Assembly (NCBI GenBank): GCA_017438975.1
Contig: JAFRUH010000023.1
Location: 62,001-126,000 of the forward strand
Source: Bacteroidales bacterium
GTDB lineage: Bacteria; Bacteroidota; Bacteroidia; Bacteroidales; UBA932
Reading direction: 5' to 3'
Length of the DNA stretch: 64,000 nt
The position numbers and the translations under genes were made by a program. Below the pieces are notes generated by a model. The model was not told the origin of the DNA and made no database searches. It worked only from the letters and a program-made list of their open reading frames with translations. Shown here piece after piece: positions 1 through 8,892 of the stretch (position 1 is its first letter; each line of letters opens with the position of its first letter).

Positions 1-51
1 ATCTTTTAAATCGCTAAGAATCAATCATTTACCGGTCACGGCCGAAATCTT
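1..51. other. Spacer downstream of first DUF6259 gene
   Basis: This short stretch follows the stop codon of the DUF6259 gene at 52-2196 (minus strand). Its sequence resembles the spacer at about 8840-8892 that follows a second DUF6259 gene: both carry the block TTACCGGTCACG and then a related AT-rich stretch. At the second locus the next gene is a GH42-like enzyme, so the gene just beyond the left edge may be another GH42-like paralogue. No coding sequence is visible here. Confidence 0.45.
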
Positions 52-2196
52 TTACCGGCCTCCGCGCCCGTAAATCAGCAACCGGAGGCTCCTCGCAGGC
101 AGCGGTCCCTCGACGGCCTCCCCTTCCGGAGCCGCGGTCTCCAGGAGTTCCCACCCCTTCTCCGGGGTCACCGTAAAGGTCGCGGGAGCCTCGCCGGAAA
201 CGTTCCAGACCAGTACGCCCAACTTCCCGCCATCCGCCGAAGCAAAGGCGTTGGCGAGGACGAAAGGAGAGGCGCAATCCAACTGTACACCCTTCCCGCC
301 AAGGAAACGGCCTTCCATCAACAGGTCGCCGTGCTCCTTCTGGAAGGTGAGGACCTTTCCGGTATAGGCCTTCGCCTCGTCCGGATCTCCGGCCTCCTCG
401 ACGTAAACGAGGTTGGGCGGACTGAGCACATTGCCATAATCCGCCTTGACGGGGATCTTCCCTTCCTCAACATAGGCCCGGTCGGCCGCATAGCGCAGCT
501 CAAGCTCGCTCCGGAAACCGAAAGCGACCCCATAATTGACCGAGAAGCGGCTGTGGGCCGGATTGGGATGCCGGATCGTCGTCACCAGCTCCGGGAAGGT
601 GTACCGGAAGAGTTCCGGATAATACTGCTGGGACGCCTCGTCCGTGAAGCGCTTCAGGAAAGCGGTCTCGAGCGGAATGCCCGCTGCCTGGCTGCAGCCA
701 TGGAACATGCCGATCACATTCATCTCGGCATCCACCAGGCCCTCGGTCATGACAATGAAATCCGGATCGATTTTCGCCATCTCCCGGCGCACGTAGTCCA
801 TGTTGTCGTTGCGGTCGTTCTCATAGACGATGGCTGGAACGGTATGGCCGTGGTCCGGGCTGTAGCAGAGCATCGGCCTCCGGGTCGCCAGCTGGTCGTA
901 CAGCAGGCCGTCGGCACCGAGGTCCTTCGCCTGCCGGGCGAGCCGCAGCATGATGTCCCGCCAGGTATCGCTCCGCTGGCAGGCCATCCCATGGATCCTC
1001 GCAGGCGCGTCGGCGTATTTGTGCCATTTCTGGTAATCCAGGGTCCCGTCCTTGCGGACGACGGTGATGAACCGCCCCGTATCGGGCCAGAACTGCGTTC
1101 CTTCCTGGTCCAGGAGCTGGCCGTTCGTATAGACGATGACCTTCCGGCCCCTTTCATGGGCCTTGGAGATGCCGTCCCGGAAAGCCTGGTCGCCGCCCAG
1201 TTTCGGATCGGAGGAATAATCGGGATAGAAGCGGTCATGACCGCCGATGCCGCGCCCGAAGACGCCGAGGACATCGATGCCCCGCTCCTCCGCTACGTCA
1301 GAGAGCAGGCCGCCGAGGTCCGAATACGGGAAAATGACCTCGTCGTTCTGCTGTTTCATGATCGCAAGGAGCCAGCCCGTGTTGCGCCGCACCCATTCCG
1401 GTTTTTCGAGGATCTCCCGGTGCTGCAGGAACCAGGTACGATAGAGGTCGGCGGCCTTGTGCCAGCTTCCTTCATAGCGGTAGACCAGATCGGACGGGAC
1501 CTGGACGGTCTCTCCCGGGAAGCAGGTCATGTGGTGACAGAAACGGAACGCCGCCTCTCCGGTCTCCGGCCGGTAGACGGCCGTCATATTCTTCCAGGAA
1601 AAGGAGGTATCGTGACTGGCGAAATACCAGCCCCCCGTTTCACCCTGGAGAGCCGCCCACTGCATGGAACATCTCAGGGAAGGATAATCCTGCCCATAGG
1701 AATAGATTCTCTCCGCTTTGTTCCATTTCCACGGCGAGGGCGCCTTCGCTCCCTTTCCCGGAGCCTCCGCGACGGCTTTCAGCGGGAGGCGCCAACCCGT
1801 ACCGGTCGGCATGAAGAAAGCATCCCCCTCCGCCGTCGGCAGGCCCTTTACCGTCGGGGTCTCCAGGGAGAGGACGACCCAGCCTTCCTCCCGGTTGGTA
1901 ACCGTGGAAGCGATTTCCAGTGCGCCGGGAACATCCTTCGACGCCGAATAGGTAATGGTCAGGTCGATGGCCTTCCCCCCGACGCCCTCATAGCGGAGGG
2001 TATTCCCCTTCCGGACCGGCGTGGCGGTCCCGTCGGAGTTACGGATGGTCACATCCGCACGGTCGCCGTCCAGCGACTCGATGACCATTGTCCATTCCGC
2101 GTCCGGATCGATCCGATCCTTCAGCGGGAGCGAGCTGCAGCCGGTGGCGAAGCATACCAGGAAGCATCCGGCTAAAAGAATGAGTTGTCGTTTCAT
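52..2196 (-). CDS. DUF6259 family lipoprotein, putative glycoside hydrolase (copy 1)
   Basis: A 714-residue secreted lipoprotein with a signal peptide and lipobox ending at Cys20 (ATGC). It belongs to the DUF6259 group of barrel proteins distantly like GH36/GH31-type hydrolases; the exact reaction is unknown. An N-terminal beta-sandwich (about 25-270) is followed by a barrel that contains YDQL near residue 434 and MTEG near residue 484; these acidic motifs recur in all four paralogues here (8893, 19055, 28973), so they are candidate catalytic residues. The C-terminus ends in the shared block PLPARSLRLL. It starts 5 bases after the GH106 gene stops and is the last complete gene of a long minus-strand operon. 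Confidence 0.75.
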   Translation of the reverse strand: MKRQLILLAGCFLVCFATGCSSLPLKDRIDPDAEWTMVIESLDGDRADVTIRNSDGTATPVRKGNTLRYEGVGGKAIDLTITYSASKDVPGALEIASTVTNREEGWVVLSLETPTVKGLPTAEGDAFFMPTGTGWRLPLKAVAEAPGKGAKAPSPWKWNKAERIYSYGQDYPSLRCSMQWAALQGETGGWYFASHDTSFSWKNMTAVYRPETGEAAFRFCHHMTCFPGETVQVPSDLVYRYEGSWHKAADLYRTWFLQHREILEKPEWVRRNTGWLLAIMKQQNDEVIFPYSDLGGLLSDVAEERGIDVLGVFGRGIGGHDRFYPDYSSDPKLGGDQAFRDGISKAHERGRKVIVYTNGQLLDQEGTQFWPDTGRFITVVRKDGTLDYQKWHKYADAPARIHGMACQRSDTWRDIMLRLARQAKDLGADGLLYDQLATRRPMLCYSPDHGHTVPAIVYENDRNDNMDYVRREMAKIDPDFIVMTEGLVDAEMNVIGMFHGCSQAAGIPLETAFLKRFTDEASQQYYPELFRYTFPELVTTIRHPNPAHSRFSVNYGVAFGFRSELELRYAADRAYVEEGKIPVKADYGNVLSPPNLVYVEEAGDPDEAKAYTGKVLTFQKEHGDLLMEGRFLGGKGVQLDCASPFVLANAFASADGGKLGVLVWNVSGEAPATFTVTPEKGWELLETAAPEGEAVEGPLPARSLRLLIYGRGGR

Positions 2197-2200
2197 ATCG

Positions 2201-5200
2201 CTATTCGTTAATGGTTTGATAACGGAAGGTAACAGGGCCCAGAAGGCCGGAAGGCAGCAGCGGGGAATCCGCCGAATAGAATTCCATCGGCGTCGAGGTA
2301 TAGGTCTTCCCGCACCCGGGCTGCCGGTCTCCGATAATCCGGTTCACCCAGAGGTTCGCAACGGAAATCGTCAGGGTATTGTCCCCGGCTTTCAAGAGTC
2401 CGTCCGGAATCTCCACGGCGAACGGCCGTTTCCATGCGATGCCGCACTCCGTGCCGTTGACGCTCACCCTCGCGAGGTTATTCACCGTCCCGAGAGAAAG
2501 GAAAACAGGGCCGGAGAGAGCCATGTCCAGATGGACACAGGTCGTATAATCCGCCGTTCCGGAGAAATACCGGATGCCCTCATCCTCGGACTGGGACCAG
2601 TCCCGGAGGGTCTCCCATACGACCGATTCGGGCGCGCCCCGATCCGGCTGGAAACAAACCTTCCAGGGGCCCGGAACCTCGAGCGAATGCCGGGGCGCTT
2701 CCGGTTTCCGGGGGGCAGCGGTCCCGCCGTACTTCACTACGAGGAACAGCGCGCTTTCCCGATCTATCTCCAGGGTCGTTGCAACGCCCTTCCCATCCGA
2801 CCGAAACTCGGTTGAATACTGTTTCCCGTTCTCCGGGTTCCATACTTCCAGGATCCTCCCGCCCGGGGTCCGCAGGCGGATGTCCGCCTTGACAGGGTCC
2901 TCCGAGAAGTTCCGCACCCAGTAGATGTCCCTGTCTCTCAGACGGCGATGGACGTATCCGAGGCTGTCGTCCGAAGCCGTGAAATCGGGGGCGATCCCCT
3001 TTCCGGCCAGCGCGTCGGCCATGTTCTCTCCTTTCATGAGACCCTGCAGCCGGCTCCGCAGTTGCACAAAGGTTTCGTTGTCGTCGTTCATGCCCGCGGG
3101 CTCTTCCGGAAGGGTCCCGCAGACGGGAACCCCTTTCTCCGCCAGATCGATGATGCGCCTCAGGATCGGAAGGGACATCCGCTTGCAGTTGCTCCCGAGG
3201 AAGAGGATCTCGTAGGACATGCCGGATTTCGTAACCAGCTTTCCCTTCTTCGGCCGGACGGCCTTCAGGAGTCCCTTCGGATTGATATAGTCGAAGTTGT
3301 ATCCTTCCGGAACCGGCTGGATATCAACGCCATAAAGTCCCGTCAGCGTATTGTCCTCCCCGTAGTAGAACAGGATGTCAGCCACGAACCGGCCCTGCTG
3401 CAGCAGATAGCAGGACCGCGCCAGGTAGTCCATCCAGGGTCGGATCATCCCCGCCCAGGTCTCATGCCGGCTGAACCATTGCCCGAACCTTCCCAACCCG
3501 GTCCCCGGAACCTTGTCATCGGAAGGCTGATGCGCGGATTCATGGAAGACGAAACGGTTGAGACCGCTTTCCATGGCGACGTCGGCAATGTATTTCAGAC
3601 TTTCCGGGGGGTAGGAATAGGCGTTGTCGAAAGTCCCCATTACCGTGAAGGTTTCTGCCGCGGCAATATTCTGGCCGAAGATATGGGCGGTGGAAGAAGA
3701 TTCCCGGATATCGGTTTTGCGCATCTGGACCGGCCTCCGCACCCAGATGGCGGACATCGGGACCGTCGCCGTCATCTTCAGGTCCATGCCATCCCCGATG
3801 AACGCGCGGGAATTCTCATGGGATTCCGTATAGCGTCCCCGCATCCCGTATTCCTTGACGATTCCGTTGACACGGTCGTAGTTCTCCGCCATCAGGTCCC
3901 CGATTGTCTTCCGCCAGTCCCAAAGGAATTTTTCCGTCTCCCCGGAACTGTCGATGATCTCTCCCGTCAGGGCAGGAAGCCAGCGAAGGACGTCATAGCC
4001 GTTGCGTGAGCGGAACTCCTTTTCCATGTTCCTGGTCCATGTCATCTGGCGGGCCTCGTAACTGTCTAAGAGAATATACTGGACGCCGCGCTGCCCGACC
4101 ATGCCTCCGGCGGCTTCCTTGTACATGTCCATGTACCGGTGGAAATGGTCCAACCAGGCTTCCGGATCAAGTTTGTCCACCTCCAGGCCCGTCGATTCGG
4201 GCGTAGCGGGATGATTCTTCTTTCCGGTCAGTCCCTGACCGAACCGGTACAGGCGCCAGGTGCCTTCCGGCAGGTTGCAGCGGATCTTTCCGTCCTCTCC
4301 GGGCCGACCCAGCACGATGACATCCCGGATCGCATCCGGACTCTCCGGGGTCGGGAACTCCATGAAATCGGCGTGGGGATCGAAGCCCGCTTTCTCGGGG
4401 GCATGATTCACCTTGGTTACCGGATGAAGCACGAATTCCCGGATCCTCTGCCCGCGGGTTCCGAGGGCAGGGACGCGCAGCCGCCAGTAGCGGGCCGTCG
4501 TTTCCGGGAAATCCGTCGTCATGGTATAGATGCAGCCGTCGGGGATCTGTGCGACCTCACGGAAAGCGACATTGTCATCACTGCATTCCAGGAACAGGTG
4601 GAAGTCCGCCTCGATTCCGACTTTCTGGAGTCCGGCGGCCATCGGGCGCAGTTTCTCATTGACGACAGTGACCGCCTTGAAGCTTGCCGGGGCGGGGAAA
4701 CTGTACTGGATCCATCCCTCCCCCTTGTCCACGGAGGAAGGAACCGTCACATATTTTTCGTAAGATCCGTCCGTCAGTTTTTCAAGGGAGACGTTCCCTT
4801 CGGAGGAAGTGACGACAGCACCCAGTTCCTGGAGGGAACGGTCTTTCTCCGGAATCCGTACAGCCACGACGGCGATGTCCTCATACCAAGGCTCCACATC
4901 CCGGACTTCCGGGATGTCCTGGAAAGGACCGACCGCCGTAAACGGCTCGGGAAGCGTGATTTCCCGGTCTCCTCCCGGAAGGGTAACGGTTCTCCATACC
5001 AACTTCTTCATGCCGTTTTCACGGGAGACCCAGGGACCGCCGGTAGAACTCCAGCCCGGAGAGCTCGCAATTCCGACTTCCATTCCGAGCGAATCCGTCA
5101 GGGAAATCGCATACCGGAAGGCATCCTTCCAGTCATCGGTCATATAAGGAATCCGTTCCGGAACGATCTGGGGGATATTGCTGTATCCGGCATCGAAATG

Positions 5201-5425
5201 GTGCAGGCCGGCAAAGCCGCTCTCATGCATCCAGAGCAAGTCCTTCCGGATGCCTTCCTTGGAAATATTGCCACTCATCCAATGCCACCACACCCACGGG
5301 TAGGCCTCCCGGGGAGGCGTTCCCGCAAAAGAGGATGCGATCGCAACGGGACTGCAGTTGCGCTCCTGGCACGAAACGGTCAGGAGCAACAAGGAGAGCA
5401 GGAGGAAAAGACGATGCCGATTCAT
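2201..5425 (-). CDS. GH106-like alpha-L-rhamnosidase, lipoprotein
   Basis: A 1074-residue secreted enzyme with a lipobox ending at Cys19 (TVSC). The N-terminal block PWVWWHWMSGNISKEGI followed by LLWMHESGFAGLHHFD is typical of GH106 (Glyco_hydro_106) proteins, which remove terminal alpha-L-rhamnose from pectic and arabinogalactan side chains. The size fits the family. A central barrel is followed by a C-terminal galactose-binding-like or GH2-sugar-binding-like sandwich (about 900-1070). The ATG overlaps the stop of the preceding GH39 gene by one base (TAATG), so the two are probably translationally coupled. The family call rests on the N-terminal motif; the substrate is inferred. Confidence 0.8.
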   Translation of the reverse strand: MNRHRLFLLLSLLLLTVSCQERNCSPVAIASSFAGTPPREAYPWVWWHWMSGNISKEGIRKDLLWMHESGFAGLHHFDAGYSNIPQIVPERIPYMTDDWKDAFRYAISLTDSLGMEVGIASSPGWSSTGGPWVSRENGMKKLVWRTVTLPGGDREITLPEPFTAVGPFQDIPEVRDVEPWYEDIAVVAVRIPEKDRSLQELGAVVTSSEGNVSLEKLTDGSYEKYVTVPSSVDKGEGWIQYSFPAPASFKAVTVVNEKLRPMAAGLQKVGIEADFHLFLECSDDNVAFREVAQIPDGCIYTMTTDFPETTARYWRLRVPALGTRGQRIREFVLHPVTKVNHAPEKAGFDPHADFMEFPTPESPDAIRDVIVLGRPGEDGKIRCNLPEGTWRLYRFGQGLTGKKNHPATPESTGLEVDKLDPEAWLDHFHRYMDMYKEAAGGMVGQRGVQYILLDSYEARQMTWTRNMEKEFRSRNGYDVLRWLPALTGEIIDSSGETEKFLWDWRKTIGDLMAENYDRVNGIVKEYGMRGRYTESHENSRAFIGDGMDLKMTATVPMSAIWVRRPVQMRKTDIRESSSTAHIFGQNIAAAETFTVMGTFDNAYSYPPESLKYIADVAMESGLNRFVFHESAHQPSDDKVPGTGLGRFGQWFSRHETWAGMIRPWMDYLARSCYLLQQGRFVADILFYYGEDNTLTGLYGVDIQPVPEGYNFDYINPKGLLKAVRPKKGKLVTKSGMSYEILFLGSNCKRMSLPILRRIIDLAEKGVPVCGTLPEEPAGMNDDNETFVQLRSRLQGLMKGENMADALAGKGIAPDFTASDDSLGYVHRRLRDRDIYWVRNFSEDPVKADIRLRTPGGRILEVWNPENGKQYSTEFRSDGKGVATTLEIDRESALFLVVKYGGTAAPRKPEAPRHSLEVPGPWKVCFQPDRGAPESVVWETLRDWSQSEDEGIRYFSGTADYTTCVHLDMALSGPVFLSLGTVNNLARVSVNGTECGIAWKRPFAVEIPDGLLKAGDNTLTISVANLWVNRIIGDRQPGCGKTYTSTPMEFYSADSPLLPSGLLGPVTFRYQTINE

Positions 5426-6807
5426 TATCGTAGTTCTATATAAGCAAAGCAGTTCGGATAGAGATAGAGTACAATCTTACCGTCCTTGACGGAGATCGGG
5501 AATTCCGTGAACAGGAACCGGAAATCGGTCAGGTGGCAGACCACCCCGGAAAGGTCGCGGCCCTTGACGCTGACCTCGACGCGCTCCCTCTCATAGACGG
5601 AATCATCATCATTGTACCGCACGACGAGGATGCCCATTTTCCCGTCCTTCGATGTTGCGGCCGTTGCGAACACGTCCTCCAGGCCTTTCACTTCCGACTG
5701 GACGGTCGTCCCGAGTTTCGAGAGTTTCGTCCAGGAAAAGAGCGCATAATAACCGGGCAGGAGGACCTGCGAGGAGGTGGCCCTGTCGAACGCCCCGTTG
5801 TAGCCTGTCGTGGACCGAAGGTCATAATAATTCAGCATCTCGACCGGTTCCTTCTGCAGGGCGGACATGGTAGCCGCCACGAAAGCGGCGCCCTTGACAC
5901 TCCTGCGGACCTGGTTGGAATACACTTCGCCGTCATGGCCCCAGGCCTTCACATAGTTCCATTCTCCGAGATGCATCCCGATGTCCGTGAAGCCTTCGGC
6001 ATCCAGCCGGGCCCGGACCTCGCGGGTCAGCTGGACCAGCGTCGAAGGATGGGAGGCATACTTGTGGTAACTGAAAAAGTCCAGCGGGGCCTTCTCTTTC
6101 TTGACATACTTGAGGAAGTTGTCGATCCACGTCTGGTCATAGCTGCCGGCGAAGGCGGGACCGCCGACCTTGATGTCCGGGAAGCATTTTTTGAGATGCT
6201 TGGCCGTCGTGGTATACAGCCGGTAGTACTCCTCATCGGTTCCTGCCCAGAAGGACGGATTCCTCGGATTCTTGATCAGCCCGTACTTCTCGCTGTCCAT
6301 ATTCGCCTCGTTCCAGATCTCCCAGTATTCGATGCCCATCTTGAAGCCGTCGGCCCAGCCTTCGTTGTAGTGGCGGACGATGTGCTCGCAGATGACCGCC
6401 CATTTCTTGAAATCCTTCGGAGGGACCGGGCCGATCCTGTCTTTTCCGCTCTCGCAACTCTGTCCCAGCCGGTAATAAGGCTTCGAACCGTTGTCGATAA
6501 TGCCTTTCAGATAGGTGTCGGTATAATGGAAATCATAATTCGCGGGATTGTCCGGATCCTTGTCAAAATCCGGGAAGACCGCATTGATATCCACGATTTT
6601 GGTCCCATAGGACTGGCATTTCGAGTCATGGGTCCGCATATACGGGACTTCCAGGGCCTGGACCAGCACATTTACGAGCGGGTAGTTGTTGCTGGCATTC
6701 ATCATTTTGACCGGTCCTGTTTCAACGGCCGGATCGATCACAACCTGCGGGAGGGCCGCAACGCTGGACAGGAACAGTCCAGCAAATAGAACAAGGAGAC
6801 GTTTCAT
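5425..6807 (-). CDS. GH39-like clan GH-A glycosidase
   Basis: A 460-residue secreted protein with a signal peptide (residues 1-20, hydrophobic, ending near ALPQ). It looks like a GH39-type (beta/alpha)8 enzyme: YWEIWNEAN near residue 166 supplies the acid/base Glu, and LGEWNYV near residue 282 the nucleophile Glu. GH39 members act on beta-xylosides, alpha-L-iduronides and some galactosides; nothing in the sequence fixes the substrate. It follows a GH42-like gene by 35 bases and overlaps the GH106 start by one base. Neighbours with GH27, GH42-like and GH106 suggest a galactose/rhamnose-rich polysaccharide. Confidence 0.72.
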   Translation of the reverse strand: MKRLLVLFAGLFLSSVAALPQVVIDPAVETGPVKMMNASNNYPLVNVLVQALEVPYMRTHDSKCQSYGTKIVDINAVFPDFDKDPDNPANYDFHYTDTYLKGIIDNGSKPYYRLGQSCESGKDRIGPVPPKDFKKWAVICEHIVRHYNEGWADGFKMGIEYWEIWNEANMDSEKYGLIKNPRNPSFWAGTDEEYYRLYTTTAKHLKKCFPDIKVGGPAFAGSYDQTWIDNFLKYVKKEKAPLDFFSYHKYASHPSTLVQLTREVRARLDAEGFTDIGMHLGEWNYVKAWGHDGEVYSNQVRRSVKGAAFVAATMSALQKEPVEMLNYYDLRSTTGYNGAFDRATSSQVLLPGYYALFSWTKLSKLGTTVQSEVKGLEDVFATAATSKDGKMGILVVRYNDDDSVYERERVEVSVKGRDLSGVVCHLTDFRFLFTEFPISVKDGKIVLYLYPNCFAYIELR

Positions 6808-6842
6808 GAAGGATGATTCTTGAAAAAAACATATCTGACGGG

Positions 6843-8795
6843 TCAGGGAATGATTTCAAACAGGCGGGTATCCGGGGAAGCGAAGTCGACCTGGAAAGAC
6901 TTTTTCCGCTTGGCAACGACTTCGCCGGAGAGCAGATCGATGACTTGGGAGGCTTTTTTCGGAAGCGTAACGGTACGGCGTCCGCCCTCCTTGCAATGGA
7001 TCGAAAGCAGACGCTCGTTCGCGAAGACCGGGATGCAATCCTCTACATAGAAAAGGACCCCGGCCCGTCGGCAGATATCCCGGAGCGTCTCGGTCGTGAA
7101 AGCCTCCGTCCGGTACGAATAGACGGCAGTCCATCCGTCCATGACCGTTTCCGTCATGTCCGGCCGTCCGCTGACGAAGGGGACGCCCGTCCAGGTGCGG
7201 ACCCGCTCCGGATCCAGGGTCTTGCCGTCGCAGATACCGGGCGCATAGGCGAAAAGAAGGGTCCTCCCGTCCCTGCAGACCTTCTCCCGGAGGATCTTCG
7301 CCCGGGGTCCGTCGATGAAAAAGAGCTGCGGCAGCAGGATGACTTTGTACCGGGACAGGTCCATGCGTTCCAGATCCGAGAAAGAACAGCAGTCATAGGG
7401 GGCGCCGGTCATGGACAACTGGTTCCGTACAGGCTCCGCACCAAGGCGCACCAGCGGATCGCCGTTGCGGATAAAATACATGCTCTTCGGATCGCCGACG
7501 AGCAGGATTTCGGCGACGGACGGAGACCGGTCGCTCCGGAACCGCTTCTGGATCGTTTCCATCTGTCCGATGCGCTCACGGAGGCGCGGATTGTCATAGA
7601 ACCCGCCCCACATGTCGAACCACCAGGAAGAGATATGGTGGATGAGGGCATAACAGGCCTCCCTGGTATTCCCGGCGATGTCGTCTTCTTCGGTTTTCCA
7701 TCCGGCTTTCCGCGTCGGGTAATCGTGCGGCGTAAAATCGATCTCATGGAGAAACTGCTTCCCGTTCAGCATGGCGGTCCGGAACATGGCCTGGGAGCCG
7801 CTGCCGCCTCCGATCCCCCGGTTGAAATAGGATCCCGGGGCGATGAAGAAATCGATGTCCGGGCTGGCATAGACCCGCTCATATTCGAGATGGCCGTAGG
7901 CGAGCGTCTCATGCGGAAGATTGAAATGATATCCGAAAAAAACGCCGATCTTCTTCCCTTCCGGGAGCAGGGACCGGGCTTCGCGAGCGAAGGTCAGGAT
8001 CGCGTCCGCGATCACCTCGTTGTGGAATCTCCAATAATCGATCTTTGCGCTTTCCGTTACGGGATCATAGAGATGGCCGTCGAAGGAGGCCTGGTTCAGG
8101 GACGGAAAGGAGGGAACGGCATCGCCATGGTCCAGCCCCCGGTCCCGGCACCAGCCGAGCCAGGCGTTTTCCTTGGATCTTGTCGGATAACCGCCCACCG
8201 CGTCATACCATTCCGACGTACACCCTCCAGAAAGGACATAAGCGCCGATCCTGTCCCCGTGGTGCGCTTCGGCATAGGTGATGAAATCCTTCATCCACCG
8301 GAGCATCATCTTCATCCAGGTCGGGTTGGAAACAGCCGTGGAGACATCCGAGAAAGAATCGAACTTGAATCTCCGGGTCATCCAGTACGGCGAATCCAGG
8401 TCGATCATGCAGATCAGTTTTCCGTCGGGGTTCGAGGCGTTCATCTCCTCCATCTGCTCGTCCAGATGTTCGAACTCATACTTCCCCTCCCCCACCCAGA
8501 TCGGCGGATACTGGCAATAGGCTCCTCCGCGGCTGTTGATCGTATTGGACGCGAAAAAGCAGCGGGTTTTCACCCCGAGCTCCTGCGAGAAGATCCGGGC
8601 CATCTCCGGCTCCCGCGTAAAAGAACGGTAGCATTCGAAGGGATCCGGATACGAGGACTGGGCATGGACCGTCAACGAAAACAGCAATGCGCCGGACATC
8701 AAAGTCCCCCGTAGCCGGGCGCCGAGCATCCCAATCCCCCGGAGCCGGACACCCCGCCTTCGGGCGTGCCCCATAAAGCTTTTATAATCAATCAT
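6843..8795 (-). CDS. GH42-like beta-galactosidase-type enzyme (copy 1)
   Basis: A 650-residue secreted enzyme. The fold reads as a clan GH-A barrel (about 50-420) with SGGCTSEW near residue 193 (likely acid/base Glu) and HEIDF near residue 352 (likely nucleophile), followed by a flavodoxin-like domain of the kind that trimerises GH42 enzymes (about 440-580) and a short C-terminal sandwich. It is a paralogue of the genes at 12738 and 17094. Its signal peptide is odd: about 20 extra residues rich in Arg and Gly (RRRGVRLRG) sit before the hydrophobic core, where the paralogues have none. Internal Met23 or Met33 are alternative starts. It directly follows a DUF6259 gene. Confidence 0.72.
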   Translation of the reverse strand: MIDYKSFMGHARRRGVRLRGIGMLGARLRGTLMSGALLFSLTVHAQSSYPDPFECYRSFTREPEMARIFSQELGVKTRCFFASNTINSRGGAYCQYPPIWVGEGKYEFEHLDEQMEEMNASNPDGKLICMIDLDSPYWMTRRFKFDSFSDVSTAVSNPTWMKMMLRWMKDFITYAEAHHGDRIGAYVLSGGCTSEWYDAVGGYPTRSKENAWLGWCRDRGLDHGDAVPSFPSLNQASFDGHLYDPVTESAKIDYWRFHNEVIADAILTFAREARSLLPEGKKIGVFFGYHFNLPHETLAYGHLEYERVYASPDIDFFIAPGSYFNRGIGGGSGSQAMFRTAMLNGKQFLHEIDFTPHDYPTRKAGWKTEEDDIAGNTREACYALIHHISSWWFDMWGGFYDNPRLRERIGQMETIQKRFRSDRSPSVAEILLVGDPKSMYFIRNGDPLVRLGAEPVRNQLSMTGAPYDCCSFSDLERMDLSRYKVILLPQLFFIDGPRAKILREKVCRDGRTLLFAYAPGICDGKTLDPERVRTWTGVPFVSGRPDMTETVMDGWTAVYSYRTEAFTTETLRDICRRAGVLFYVEDCIPVFANERLLSIHCKEGGRRTVTLPKKASQVIDLLSGEVVAKRKKSFQVDFASPDTRLFEIIP

Positions 8796-8892
8796 TTCCG
8801 AATTTTCTCCTACTCCAAATCACATAGGAGCATTTTGTTAAATCGTTCTTATTCAGTCACTTACCGGTCACGCCTAACTTGAATCGGTCGGG
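8796..8892 (-). promoter_or_regulatory. Leader with hairpin covering a Shine-Dalgarno-like site
   Basis: On the minus strand the spacer before the GH42-like gene contains CTCCTA (8830-8825) and TAGGAG (8812-8807). They can pair around a 12-base loop, and the GGAG of the second arm lies 11 bases before the ATG. Most Bacteroidetes genes lack a Shine-Dalgarno, so a GGAG buried in a hairpin is notable. The right part of the spacer, next to the DUF6259 stop, resembles window positions 1-51. Confidence 0.4.
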
